DNA of 59,631 bases from JAFRXK01 sp045603305 (GTDB lineage: Bacteria; Bacillota; Clostridia; Lachnospirales; Lachnospiraceae). Below the pieces are notes generated by a model. That model made no database searches. It saw only the letters and a list, made by a program, of their open reading frames with translations, and had not been told where the DNA came from. Made by a program: the position numbers and the translations under genes. Positions within the stretch are counted from its first letter, which is position 1, and every line of letters begins with the position of its first letter. The DNA lies in NCBI GenBank assembly GCA_045603305.1, contig JAZULV010000034.1:1-59631 (forward strand), written 5' to 3'. Positions 36,233 through 44,657 of this stretch are shown here, in pieces.

Positions 36233-38137
36233 CTATGCTAATTTAATAACATAACCGGTATGAGGCTTCACTCTTAATAATATAGCTTCTCCGTCTGCTT
36301 CATACTCTAAAGGTGAACCAAATATATCTTCTTTCACTAAGACATCTGATACTCCTAATGCCCTAAACGGAACAGAAACAACACTTTCTTTATCATCCGT
36401 CGAAGCAACAAATAATATAACCTCATCTAAAGTAAATCTTGCAAAGGCAAAGGTATAGCCATCATCACTTAATACTTTCATACCGCCATACTTCATAGCT
36501 TCACTTGTCTGCTTTAAATGTGCTAAAGCGCTGTACAATTTAAATGTATCACTTTCCTCAAATCCACTATTCCAAGGCATCGGATATCTGGCACCCTCAA
36601 CATCAGTTATTCGCCCATCTATTGCAGCCTCGTCACCATAGTAAATACTAGGCGTTCCGATAAGACCAAACTGAAGCATTATCACTCCTCGATAATCTCC
36701 CGGATGCACCTTTGGATTATTGTGAAGTCTTGTAACATCATGGCTGTCGATAAGGTTAAACATATTCTGCTGAATTACTGTAGGAAGCTTTGAAAGATAA
36801 CCTCTTATTCTTCCGTGCAAATCCTTGGCAGTCATTTTATAGTTTGCCATCGACAATCCATTAACCCTTGCGTTAAACAAATCTTCCTCTCCTGCAAACT
36901 GCCTTAAAGGTCTTGCACAGGAGAAATAATTCATAGGTGAATCCCACTCATCACCATTCAGATATTCAGTGCAGTCACTCCAGTCTTCAGCGAGTATGTA
37001 AGCAGAAGCATTCTCTTCATGAATACTTTGTCTAATCTCCGGCCACACATCATGATTAAGCTGAACCTCATCATATCTTGCCATAACATCAGCCACATCG
37101 AAGCGCCAGCCGTCAATATTATAAGGTGCTTTTAACCACTTTTTAATTACAGAATCCTCTGAACGATAAATGACATCCCTTAGTTTATCAGAAGTATAAT
37201 TAAGTACCGGGAGTGTATCCACACCCGCCCACTTTCGGTATTCATTGTTTTCACCAATAAAATAATAATCTCTTTCGCCTGCCTCTAAATTGTTATAAGC
37301 ACCTACTGATTTATCAAAGAACTCTCCGGCCTTATTAAACCACCTGTGAGCGGTGCCGGTATGATTTATAGAGATATCCAGAATAATCTTCATATCATTC
37401 TTATGAAGTGCTTCTACTAAAGACTCCAGTGCCTTATTACCGCCAAAATGCGGGTCAACATTAAAATAATCAAGGCAGTCATACTTATGAACAGTTGCCG
37501 CATAAAAAATCGGATTTAAGTAGAGTGCAGTTACTCCAAGGGATTTTAAATACGGAATCTTCTGCTCAATCCCCTTAAGGTCACCACCGTAGAAGTCAAG
37601 GCAGAAGGTCCTGTCATAGGTCTTTGCCGAAGTATTCCAATCATCAACTCTAATTGTTGGATGTCCGTCAAAGGTATATTCACCATTCTGCACATCATTA
37701 TCAGGCTCTCCGTTGCAGAAACGCTCAGGAAATATCTGATAGAACACCGACTCCTTGACCCACTCAGGCTGCTTATAATCAGTTAAAATCCTGAAATCAT
37801 GGCACTCATCCTGTATATAAGTAGTGATACCAAACTGGGTATAATAATAAATACAATTTTCAGTCAGCAAATAAAACTGATAACGAAGTTCTTTATCGTA
37901 AGTAGCAACACTGACACTGTAATATGCCAGTCCATTCCTTACATACTCCAAATCCATTTTAAGCACATGCTCCGCACCATTGAGCTTCGTTCTCAGATAT
38001 ACATTGATTATCGGTGCATCTTCATATAATCGAAGAAATATTTTAACAGGCTCTCCCTTTTTAGGCAGAGGGTTATCTACAAAATATTTGGTACCGTCGG
38101 AATAAACACTTTCAAGCCACTTCTCTCTGTACTCCAT
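36233..38137 (-). CDS. GH13 alpha-glycosidase (neopullulanase/cyclomaltodextrinase type)
   Basis: A 634-residue enzyme with an N-terminal CBM34-like beta domain (about 1-120), the GH13 barrel and a C-terminal beta domain. Catalytic residues are visible in GWRFDVADVM (Asp nucleophile), ILAEDWSD (Glu acid/base) and LIDSHDVTR (Asp). DISINHTG is the first conserved region. No signal peptide is present, so it acts in the cytoplasm on imported maltodextrins or cyclodextrins, as expected of GH13_20 enzymes. GGAGG lies 4 bases before the ATG. It follows the Gfo/Idh gene by 40 bases, so the two may be co-transcribed. Confidence 0.92.
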   Translation of the reverse strand: MEYREKWLESVYSDGTKYFVDNPLPKKGEPVKIFLRLYEDAPIINVYLRTKLNGAEHVLKMDLEYVRNGLAYYSVSVATYDKELRYQFYLLTENCIYYYTQFGITTYIQDECHDFRILTDYKQPEWVKESVFYQIFPERFCNGEPDNDVQNGEYTFDGHPTIRVDDWNTSAKTYDRTFCLDFYGGDLKGIEQKIPYLKSLGVTALYLNPIFYAATVHKYDCLDYFNVDPHFGGNKALESLVEALHKNDMKIILDISINHTGTAHRWFNKAGEFFDKSVGAYNNLEAGERDYYFIGENNEYRKWAGVDTLPVLNYTSDKLRDVIYRSEDSVIKKWLKAPYNIDGWRFDVADVMARYDEVQLNHDVWPEIRQSIHEENASAYILAEDWSDCTEYLNGDEWDSPMNYFSCARPLRQFAGEEDLFNARVNGLSMANYKMTAKDLHGRIRGYLSKLPTVIQQNMFNLIDSHDVTRLHNNPKVHPGDYRGVIMLQFGLIGTPSIYYGDEAAIDGRITDVEGARYPMPWNSGFEESDTFKLYSALAHLKQTSEAMKYGGMKVLSDDGYTFAFARFTLDEVILFVASTDDKESVVSVPFRALGVSDVLVKEDIFGSPLEYEADGEAILLRVKPHTGYVIKLA

Positions 38138-38177
38138 ATTTCCTCCATAAATAGCGCTAAATATTTATAATAATAAA

Positions 38178-39170
38178 TTAATCATTATCTGCCGGATATA
38201 TTAATCCCCAGTCATTACGCATAGCATCTGCTATCTCAAAGATAGCAATAGTATCATCTAAAGTGTGAACCTTGCTCTCAAGTTTGCCTTCCCTGATACA
38301 ATTCTGAACCTCAACAGCCTCATATTCATAGCCATTCGACAAGTGTGGCACTGATATCGTTTCAACTAAATCACCTGATAAACTATAAACATAAGCCTTA
38401 TCTGCCTGAAAGAAGTCCGGTATAACAATACGTCCCTTTGCTCCAAATACAACTGCATCCGCACCCTGATTCTCCTTTAAAGCCGAGGCAAGAGTTGCTT
38501 TTATTTCACCATACTCTGTACGGAATGTAAGCTCCATATGATTAACTTCGTCAACGCCTGTATCACCTAAAGAAGCCTTCGATTTCACTTCATCAAGCAA
38601 CCTTCCCATAAAGAACACTGCTAAACTCAAAGGATACACTCCTATATCCAGCAAGGCACCGCCGCCTAAATTAATATCAAAAAGACGATTTGTAATATCG
38701 GTTTCGGTAAAGAACCCAAAGGAAGCCTCGATACCTGACAACTTACCAATAACACCGGTATCTATATATTCTTTTACTTTTTGGATTACAGGAAGATATT
38801 TGGTCCACATAGCTTCCATAACAAAAACCTTATTAGCCCTTGCTAAATCAGCTATTTCCTTTGCTTCTTTAGCGTTAATGGTAAAAGGCTTTTCGCAAAG
38901 AACATTTTTATGATTCTTTATACATATCTCCATATATTCTTTATGTAATGCATGCGGAACGCCAATATAAACACAATCAATATTATCATCCTTAACCATC
39001 TCTTCGCAGCTTCCAAAGCTTTTTTCTATACCATACTCTTTTGCAAAGTTCTCCGCCCTGCTTAAATCTCTGGAACATACTGCGTAAACTTTCGCATCAC
39101 TTACAGCCGATAATCCCTTTATAAACTTCTTAACTATTGTTCCGGTTCCGATAACAGCCCAGTTAAACAT
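38178..39170 (-). CDS. Gfo/Idh/MocA-family oxidoreductase
   Basis: A 330-residue NAD(P)-dependent oxidoreductase. The N-terminal Rossmann fold starts NWAVIGTGTIVKKFIKGL, and CEKPFTINAKEA carries the family's EKP motif near residue 95 with the catalytic Lys. The C-terminal domain shows GGGALLDIGVYPLSLA. It probably acts on a sugar or cyclitol, such as a trans-1,2-dihydrodiol or glucose dehydrogenase-like reaction; the substrate is unknown. The ATG at 39170 has GGGAGG four bases upstream; an ATG four codons earlier overlaps that site. A strong terminator lies just upstream, so its promoter would be close to the start or transcription depends on read-through. Confidence 0.88.
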   Translation of the reverse strand: MFNWAVIGTGTIVKKFIKGLSAVSDAKVYAVCSRDLSRAENFAKEYGIEKSFGSCEEMVKDDNIDCVYIGVPHALHKEYMEICIKNHKNVLCEKPFTINAKEAKEIADLARANKVFVMEAMWTKYLPVIQKVKEYIDTGVIGKLSGIEASFGFFTETDITNRLFDINLGGGALLDIGVYPLSLAVFFMGRLLDEVKSKASLGDTGVDEVNHMELTFRTEYGEIKATLASALKENQGADAVVFGAKGRIVIPDFFQADKAYVYSLSGDLVETISVPHLSNGYEYEAVEVQNCIREGKLESKVHTLDDTIAIFEIADAMRNDWGLIYPADND

Positions 39171-39192
39171 AATACCTCCCATATCAATATAA

Positions 39193-39251
39193 TAATAAAA
39201 GCACCACCGGCAAAGCCTATTGTAATCTACAATATTCTCACCAGTAGTGCT
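39193..39251 (-). terminator. Strong two-tier terminator after the 41-residue peptide gene
   Basis: On the minus strand AGCACTACTGG pairs with CCGGTGGTGCT over 11 bp (39200-39210 with 39241-39251). A second stem, TATTGTA with TACAATA, sits inside, and TTTTATTATTAT follows. It ends the small-peptide transcript and isolates it from the oxidoreductase gene. Confidence 0.85.
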
Positions 39252-39268
39252 TATTATGTATCAACTCA

Positions 39269-39394
39269 TTAAGGCTTTACAATATCCGTTGTCCAGCCAT
39301 CCTCATCAGTCTCCGGCTGTGTACTAAGAGTCATAATCTCCTCAGTTTCAAACATAACTACTTTAAAATCCGGTTCTTCATAATTTGCTCTCAT
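39269..39394 (-). CDS. 41-residue peptide sharing a C-terminal motif with its neighbour
   Basis: A short frame with an ATG at 39394 and TAA at 39269-39271, encoding 41 residues beginning MRANYEEPDFKVVMFETEE and ending ETDEDGWTTDIVKP. The last 14 residues match the C-terminus of the protein encoded next upstream (39463-40026) at 13 positions, while 8 of 14 codons differ only silently; that pattern argues that this peptide is made and conserved as protein. No Cys, signal peptide or membrane segment is present. AGG is about nine bases from the ATG, TATAAT lies 20-odd bases upstream of that, and a strong terminator follows. The Tyr-x-x-Pro, hydrophobic, Phe-x-x-Glu layout recalls small clostridial peptides of unknown role. 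Function unknown. Confidence 0.7.
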   Translation of the reverse strand: MRANYEEPDFKVVMFETEEIMTLSTQPETDEDGWTTDIVKP

Positions 39395-39462
39395 AATGAT
39401 ATACCTGCCTCTCTGTAATCTTATTATACATTAATACGAGTTATTATTCTCGCAAGTATAAA

Positions 39463-40026
39463 CTATGGTTTTACAATATCAGTAGTCCAACCGTCACTAT
39501 CGGTTTCTACTTCAACAACATCCCCTGAAGATTCCTCAACAGTTTCTGTATCAGCTTCTGTAGTATCTTCCTCTTCAGTTGCACTTTCAGTACTATTATT
39601 TTCTGAAGATGCTGTAGTATCTTCGCCAAATGATACTTCATTATCACCAAACTCTTCTTCCGGAATATAGGCTACGGTTGTTACAACACTTCCGTCAGCC
39701 TCAGTTACTATACTGCCATCAGGCTCTGTTACCTCATACACCTTGGTCTCTCCGGTATTGCCTTCATCATTAGTTGACTCTGCAGCCGCATCATCAAATG
39801 GTACTTCATTGTCCCCTAATATAATTGATTCTTCTTCGCTCTCTATATCTTCAGAAGATAACTCATCAATACTTTCATATGTACTATCTTCACTGCCTAA
39901 AGTATCACCTTCGCCATCTTTACTGCCCGAATTACAACTTGCTACAAGTGCAATGATAGCAGCAATTACAATAACTAATACTATTGCCCCTGCAATAATA
40001 AACTTTTTATTCTTAATGTTCTCCAT
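39463..40026 (-). CDS. Membrane-anchored acidic low-complexity protein
   Basis: A 187-residue protein not recognised as any family. A short basic N-terminus is followed by one membrane helix (about residues 9-30, FIIAGAIVLVIVIAAIIALV), then an extracellular region very rich in Glu, Asp, Ser and Thr. That region has an internal repeat: GDNEVPFDD and later GDNEVSFGED, each followed by an acidic Ser/Thr stretch, with DGSIVTEADGSVVTT between them. It ends VETDSDGWTTDIVKP, nearly identical to the end of the 41-residue peptide downstream. ATG at 40026 has GAGGAG four bases upstream; an upstream in-frame ATG overlaps that site. It follows the lipoprotein gene by 26 bases, probably in one operon. Confidence 0.8.
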   Translation of the reverse strand: MENIKNKKFIIAGAIVLVIVIAAIIALVASCNSGSKDGEGDTLGSEDSTYESIDELSSEDIESEEESIILGDNEVPFDDAAAESTNDEGNTGETKVYEVTEPDGSIVTEADGSVVTTVAYIPEEEFGDNEVSFGEDTTASSENNSTESATEEEDTTEADTETVEESSGDVVEVETDSDGWTTDIVKP

Positions 40027-40052
40027 ATTACTCCTCAAAACTAAACTTCATC

Positions 40053-40775
40053 TTATATTTCATTATAACCTAAAAGCACTATTTCAACCAGTCCTAAATT
40101 CTCCCTGGTTGTAAGCTTCATGATATTAAGTCCGTCGTTATACATATACATATGTACTGTATAATCATCAGCTTCTCCTTCAATATCCTTCAGAGATTCA
40201 CCATATGCCGACTTAATTTCTTCAGGAGTGCTTCCCCATGTAATACCATTGGCAAGCTTTATATCAGGAACATTCTCAAAAAGAACACCATTGGTCTCAT
40301 CATAAATATTACATACAAATGACCACACATCACATTCTGTTACTTTAGCATCAACTGTACCGCTGTTAACAAAACCTACAAGTGTTCTTACATCACTATT
40401 GTAATCTGCATTGGTAATCATATATACATTCGACAGTTTCTCTCCAGCTTTGAGCACATAGTCTGTATCATACTTATCTTCAAGTCCTGATATAACCCAT
40501 CCGTTACTGCCAAGTTCACCGGCTTTAAACGGAACTGAAAACGGTATTCCCGCTAATTCAAAATCCAAGTCTTCCCAACCGGTAAGTACAACCTCAGCAG
40601 TCTCTTCTTCTGCCTTCTCTGCTTCTGTAATAATCTCTTCTAATGTTGTCTCTTCTTCTGTTAACGAAGCCTCTGTAGTAACATCATCAATAGAATTATT
40701 CTCTTTATCACTGCAGGCAGTCATTGAAAAAACGACTACTAATACAAGTAATAATACCATTATTTTTTTTATCAT
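40053..40775 (-). CDS. Uncharacterised lipoprotein
   Basis: A 240-residue lipoprotein of unknown function. MIKKIMVLLLVLVVVFSMTACS is a type II signal peptide with the lipobox MTAC at residues 18-21. After it come a Glu/Thr-rich spacer and a folded domain containing LAGIPFSVPFKAGELGSNGW and ITWGSTPEEIKSAYGES. The latter resembles domains of small Firmicute lipoproteins in which a GSTxxEIxxxYG segment recurs, without known function. It lies between srtB and the acidic membrane protein, spaced by 94 and 26 bases. GGAGG is ten bases before the ATG. Confidence 0.8.
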   Translation of the reverse strand: MIKKIMVLLLVLVVVFSMTACSDKENNSIDDVTTEASLTEEETTLEEIITEAEKAEEETAEVVLTGWEDLDFELAGIPFSVPFKAGELGSNGWVISGLEDKYDTDYVLKAGEKLSNVYMITNADYNSDVRTLVGFVNSGTVDAKVTECDVWSFVCNIYDETNGVLFENVPDIKLANGITWGSTPEEIKSAYGESLKDIEGEADDYTVHMYMYNDGLNIMKLTTRENLGLVEIVLLGYNEI

Positions 40776-40869
40776 TAATATGTATCCTCCACGATAAATA
40801 TCTTAATATAATTATACCTTTTCAGGCCAATTATATCAAGTTAATACACGATATTTTCACAATGTTAAA

Positions 40870-41928
40870 TTATTCAAAAAGCTTACCGTCATACCATGTT
40901 ATCTCGCCGGCAGCATAAGCTTCTGTAAAGCTAGTTACATTAGGTCTTGTTCCTCCATACTTCTCATACCAGGCATCTGGATAAAGTACTGCGTCTTTCT
41001 TAAACGCCTGTGAGGTATCTACCGATGCATCTTCTCCTTCACGTACCTTTCGTGCAACAACTATAAATCTCATATCATCCATATCCCAGGTGCATGTTGC
41101 AAGAAGCAGCAGAGAATCATCTTCATTTACAGTAACAGGACAATTAAATAAAGATCTTAACTGTAATTGATATACATATTCCATAAATTCTTCATCAGTA
41201 TCAAAATCTGTCTTGAAAAAATTAAATCTTTCGCCATGGCTTTCATTATTATTCGTCTTAATTAATGATATAATCTTATACTCGCCATCTCCAAAGACGG
41301 TATCAAAGGTGAATACAGGATTGTTCTGATAAAAGCTTAAAGTCTTGTACTCTTTAAGTTCATGGAACATAAGTCCCGTAGACTTCATGTTGTGACCATT
41401 GATCACGACAACTTTAGAATCCTCGGTAAGCTCCGTACGGTAATCAATGAATAATGCACCGTTCTTATCTTCTTCTCCGTCAATATTGTGAGTCAGATAG
41501 TAGTCTGTCTTATCTTCAGACGCAAAAACCACCGGATAATCAATATTAGTTGAAGGAACTGTTATCCAGCCTCTGATATCACTATTATAATTTATAAGGG
41601 CAGCAAAACGTTCCGCATTATCCTGCTTGTCAGCTTCGGTACTGCAAGCCTCACTACTTTCTGCTTCAGCAGCTTTAGTCTCGTCTGTACTCTCCTCTTC
41701 CGTTGATGACGCTGTATCTGCTTCTTCATTATGATACAAATCTCTGTATTTATCAGTAGCCCTTTCGGAAAGATAAGGCTGTATCACATGATAATAAAGC
41801 AGAAAAAGCAGTGCACCAGCAATTGCTGTAAAGCATATTATAGATACTGCTTTGTTCTTTGAACCTTTACCGGCCTTCTCTGTAATCTCGTTATTATCAG
41901 CTATATCTGAATTATTGTTACTTTTCAC
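40870..41928 (-). CDS. srtB: Class B sortase
   Basis: A 352-residue membrane transpeptidase. An N-terminal membrane helix (about 26-47) is followed by an acidic Ser/Thr-Glu linker and a class B sortase domain. VVINGHNM carries the catalytic His, LATCTWDMDDMRFIVVAR the catalytic Cys and Arg, and NIDYPVVF and YLTHNIDGEEDKNGALFID are typical of SrtB. The GTG at 41928 is chosen because a TTGCAT-TATAAT promoter lies at 41969-41997, downstream of the only longer ATG start. The divergent neighbour ends in an APATG sorting signal. Clostridioides difficile SrtB uses (S/P)PxTG, so pairing of these two is plausible. Confidence 0.9.
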   Translation of the reverse strand: MKSNNNSDIADNNEITEKAGKGSKNKAVSIICFTAIAGALLFLLYYHVIQPYLSERATDKYRDLYHNEEADTASSTEEESTDETKAAEAESSEACSTEADKQDNAERFAALINYNSDIRGWITVPSTNIDYPVVFASEDKTDYYLTHNIDGEEDKNGALFIDYRTELTEDSKVVVINGHNMKSTGLMFHELKEYKTLSFYQNNPVFTFDTVFGDGEYKIISLIKTNNNESHGERFNFFKTDFDTDEEFMEYVYQLQLRSLFNCPVTVNEDDSLLLLATCTWDMDDMRFIVVARKVREGEDASVDTSQAFKKDAVLYPDAWYEKYGGTRPNVTSFTEAYAAGEITWYDGKLFE

Positions 41929-41968
41929 TAAAACACCATCTTTCAAATAATATAATTTTATTGTTACT

Positions 41969-41997
41969 ATTATATATGCAATATCAGAAATATGCAA
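41969..41997 (-). promoter_or_regulatory. Sigma-A promoter of srtB
   Basis: On the minus strand TTGCAT (41992-41997) and TATAAT (41969-41974) are spaced by 17 bases. Transcription would start near 41962, giving a leader of about 34 bases to the GTG start. Confidence 0.75.
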
Positions 41998-42026
41998 TGA
42001 TAAATCACTATAACACCCTTTTCGTC

Positions 42027-42055
42027 TTGACAAAAAACTGCACAAGTGCTAATAT
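42027..42055 (+). promoter_or_regulatory. Strong promoter of the sorted surface protein gene
   Basis: TTGACA (42027-42032) and TAATAT (42050-42055) are spaced by 17 bases. The start would be near 42062, leaving a leader of about 128 bases. AACATG and CATGTT form a 6-bp inverted repeat at about 42062-42079, right at the predicted transcript start, and could be an operator or 5' stem. Confidence 0.75.
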
Positions 42056-42189
42056 AAAATAAACATGTTTATTCATGTTCTTTTTGACATTAAGTATAGT
42101 TTTATATTTGTTTTTCAATCTTTTTAAAACAATTTATACAATTATTCTTAGTGTAGTACATTTAAACATTTATAAGGAGGATGAATCAA

Positions 42190-42861
42190 ATGAAGAAGAT
42201 CATCGCAACAATTATGACATTGGCATTAGTATTAGGCCTTTGCTCAGCTACTGCTTTTGCAGCAGACGATATCGTATTAGATGGCGATCAGGGCGAAAGC
42301 TCACTTATCAAGGAATTCTCAGCTAGCGGCGGAGAGTATAAGTACCTTGGTTATGCTACAACAAAGGAAGCTACTTCTGATTACAAGTACTTACAGCTTA
42401 CTTACACAGGTGATATCTCTATGTTCCGTATCGAGATGAACACAGCTGAAGATACTAACAAGGGACCTTACTGGTTTGCAGCAGATCAGTTCATGAAGTT
42501 CGTAACAGCTGATGGCAGTGCTATCCCAACAAACGTTACTTCACCAACTACAATCATTATCGATTTAGAAGCTTCAGGTATCAATATTGGTGATTATGTA
42601 GGTATGCACTTACATTACCTCAGCCCAGATATCCAGAGTGCTTCTTTCACAATCTCTGACGCTAGACTTATGACAAGCACAACTAGCTCACCAGCAGGAA
42701 GCGGTGCTCCAGCAGGCGATGCTCCAGCAGGCGATGCTCCAGCTACACAGCCTTCAACACAGGCTCCAGCTACAGGTTCAACAGCTGTTCCTACAGTTAT
42801 TGCTTGTTTAGTAGTATTATGTGCAGGTGCTGTTCTTGTTTTCAATAAGAAGAGAGCTTAA
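42190..42861 (+). CDS. Secreted surface protein with sortase signal (APATG)
   Basis: A 223-residue protein with a Sec signal peptide (MKKIIATIMTLALVLGLC...ATAFA|ADD), a folded domain of about 150 residues, an Ala/Pro/Gly-rich spacer with two GDAPA units, and a cell-wall sorting signal: QAPATGSTA, a hydrophobic helix and the basic tail NKKRA. It should be exported, cut at the Thr and linked to the wall by a sortase, most simply the divergent SrtB. The fold is not recognised; the beta-rich pattern could suit ligand or carbohydrate binding. Codon choice is as biased as in nifJ, suggesting abundant expression. The ATG at 42190 lies nine bases after AAGGAGG; one at 42181 touches that site. Confidence 0.85.
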   Translation: MKKIIATIMTLALVLGLCSATAFAADDIVLDGDQGESSLIKEFSASGGEYKYLGYATTKEATSDYKYLQLTYTGDISMFRIEMNTAEDTNKGPYWFAADQFMKFVTADGSAIPTNVTSPTTIIIDLEASGINIGDYVGMHLHYLSPDIQSASFTISDARLMTSTTSSPAGSGAPAGDAPAGDAPATQPSTQAPATGSTAVPTVIACLVVLCAGAVLVFNKKRA

Positions 42862-42947
42862 TCATAATATAAACCCGAATATTTAAAAGTCATACACTAT
42901 TTTAGAGTATAACATTTAAGTACAAAACAATTTAAACTTTACAAATT

Positions 42948-42973
42948 AAGACCTGCCCTAGGGCAGGTCTTTT
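42948..42973 (+). terminator. Terminator of the surface protein gene
   Basis: AGACCTGCC and GGCAGGTCT form a perfect GC-rich stem with a four-base loop, followed by TTTTCTTCT, about 85 bases after the stop. Its symmetry would let it act for the convergent J-protein gene too. Confidence 0.85.
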
Positions 42974-43011
42974 CTTCTATTTTCACTATGTTTTTAATCA
43001 AAGTTCATTGA

Positions 43012-43749
43012 CTATCTGCAACAGCAATTACAAAGACAATTAAGACATATAAATTCCCAGCAACAACTCATTGAGCTTCCTCTCGGCCTTTCATAACCAT
43101 AACCGGTACCCTGACTCTGGTACCACTGCCCTCCGCCTTCTAACATACTGACAAGACGTCTGTACAACACATTTCCCGGCTCCATATTAGCAGCTGTCCT
43201 TGCATCTTCTAAGGCACTGACATTGTTACCAAGTCCAGCATTTGCCAATGCGTGCAGATAATACCATCTTGCACTTTTATTAGCTATATTATTAAGTACA
43301 TTCATGGCCTCTTTATAATAACGGTTATTTATATAATTTTCAGCTGCATTTAACTGGAGTGTATCTCTATCATCCGTTGATGATGTATTGCGTTGCTGAT
43401 AATAACCACCAAAGTTACCAAAGCCTCCAAAGCTTCCGAAAAATTCTTCAAAACTACCATAGCTTCCGGAACTGCCATAACTATCGTAACCTCCCTGATT
43501 ATAACCTCCGGTTGATGAACCGCCGTAACCATAGCTGTTATACCCACTCTGGCTTCCGTATTCACGCTCATGCATTATCTGCTTATATGCTTCCTGAACC
43601 TGCTTAAATTTCTCTTCTGCCTGTTCCTTGTTGGCATTGTTAACGTTAGCATCCGGATGGTAAATTCTACTCAGCTTTCTATATGCTTTTTTAATATCAT
43701 CATCTGTGGCATCTCTTGATACCCCCAGTACCTTATACGGGTCAATCAT
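43012..43749 (-). CDS. J-domain protein with polycysteine tail
   Basis: A 245-residue protein with an N-terminal J domain (about 3-66: DPYKVLGV...HPD...), followed by a Gly/Ser/Tyr-rich linker, a helical TPR-like region (AAENYINNRYYKEAMNVLNNI, ARWYYLHALANAGLG) and a tail SCCWEFICLNCLCNCCCR with eight Cys in the last 18 residues. It lacks the DnaJ zinc fingers and C-terminal substrate domains, so it is a specialised DnaK partner rather than DnaJ. The Cys tail could bind metal or an Fe-S cluster, or anchor through disulphides. DUF5685 and a membrane zinc-ribbon protein are encoded just upstream in the same direction. The Shine-Dalgarno is weak and distant. Confidence 0.87.
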   Translation of the reverse strand: MIDPYKVLGVSRDATDDDIKKAYRKLSRIYHPDANVNNANKEQAEEKFKQVQEAYKQIMHEREYGSQSGYNSYGYGGSSTGGYNQGGYDSYGSSGSYGSFEEFFGSFGGFGNFGGYYQQRNTSSTDDRDTLQLNAAENYINNRYYKEAMNVLNNIANKSARWYYLHALANAGLGNNVSALEDARTAANMEPGNVLYRRLVSMLEGGGQWYQSQGTGYGYERPRGSSMSCCWEFICLNCLCNCCCR

Positions 43750-43781
43750 AAACTTGATTCATTCCCTTTCTAAATAATTTA

Positions 43782-44615
43782 TTAAAGCTTTTCTTTTTCT
43801 CTGGAAGCTTTTATCTTTTCATACTTCATCCATATCCCGGAATATAAAACATTTCGGAGTATATCAACATCGCAAATAATCGGAAGCTTCTCAAACTGTT
43901 TTGAACACTCGGCAGCCATCATAGTAAGAATACTCTCACATCGCTCTTCAAAGTCTTCTGAGTCCATTATATATACTAATGGATTGTAGCTGCCGGACTT
44001 CTTGTCCTTATACAAATCCTCGTATGCATCCATTAAGTATATAAACTTACCAAGGAAAAATCCCATACGCCTGAGTTCATCGGCCCAGCAATCCTCACCA
44101 TATACAAACAACTCACCTAACATACTTCCGGTAAGACCCGCAGCCAAGTCAATATTCATATTACCGGCATCTTCACAAGCCTTTAACTGCTTCATATAGT
44201 CTTCCACAGCCTTTGCCTGACGATTATATTTCTCGGAAACTTTTTTATACTTTCTTTTTAATGCAGTCATATTTACCGCACTTAATAGATTCTTATCGTC
44301 ATTCCAGTCATCCTTAAGATTGTTATAGCTGAGCAAAATATTCATATCTGCAGCATACCCTGAAAATTCATTCATAAGCGTGCGGTGCTTCTGCCCCGGA
44401 TGAAGCATACAAAATTTTTTACTGTCATCAGGCTCACTTTCATAGAGTCCTGTAAGCAATATTACCAAAAATGTCATATCATAAGAAAGTGTTAACTGCC
44501 CCGCCGGACCATATGCTTTCTTTAAAGCACTGCACAGCCCACAATAATAAGCTCTGTATCTTTCATAATCTTTAACTTTAAGCTCGTCTTTATTAATAGT
44601 CACATATCCAAACAT
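43782..44615 (-). CDS. DUF5685 family protein
   Basis: A 277-residue, mostly helical soluble protein. The N-terminus MFGYVTINKDELKVKDYERY and the following YYCGLCSALKKAYG, with a CxxC pair near residue 26, are characteristic of DUF5685. FCMLHPGQKHRT and NILLSYNNLKDDWNDDK follow. Later Cys and His residues may complete a metal site. FFLGKFIYLMDAYEDLYKD has an Asp-rich helix like those of prenyl-transfer enzymes, but that is weak. The biochemical role is unknown. ATG at 44615 is chosen because GGAG lies seven bases upstream; an in-frame ATG six codons earlier has no site. It precedes the J-protein gene by 32 bases. Confidence 0.82.
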   Translation of the reverse strand: MFGYVTINKDELKVKDYERYRAYYCGLCSALKKAYGPAGQLTLSYDMTFLVILLTGLYESEPDDSKKFCMLHPGQKHRTLMNEFSGYAADMNILLSYNNLKDDWNDDKNLLSAVNMTALKRKYKKVSEKYNRQAKAVEDYMKQLKACEDAGNMNIDLAAGLTGSMLGELFVYGEDCWADELRRMGFFLGKFIYLMDAYEDLYKDKKSGSYNPLVYIMDSEDFEERCESILTMMAAECSKQFEKLPIICDVDILRNVLYSGIWMKYEKIKASREKEKL

Positions 44616-44657
44616 ATTATCACTCCAAAACAAGAGCTAAGTTCTAAATATTAATTA

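Noticed and set aside
41929..42045. Longer srtB start at 42045
   Set aside because: It would begin upstream of the predicted promoter (41969-41997), and the added residues do not resemble sortase N-termini.
42615..42845. Ala/Gly-rich open frame antisense to the sorted surface protein
   Set aside because: It mirrors the repetitive GDAPA-coding DNA on the plus strand and has no start signals.
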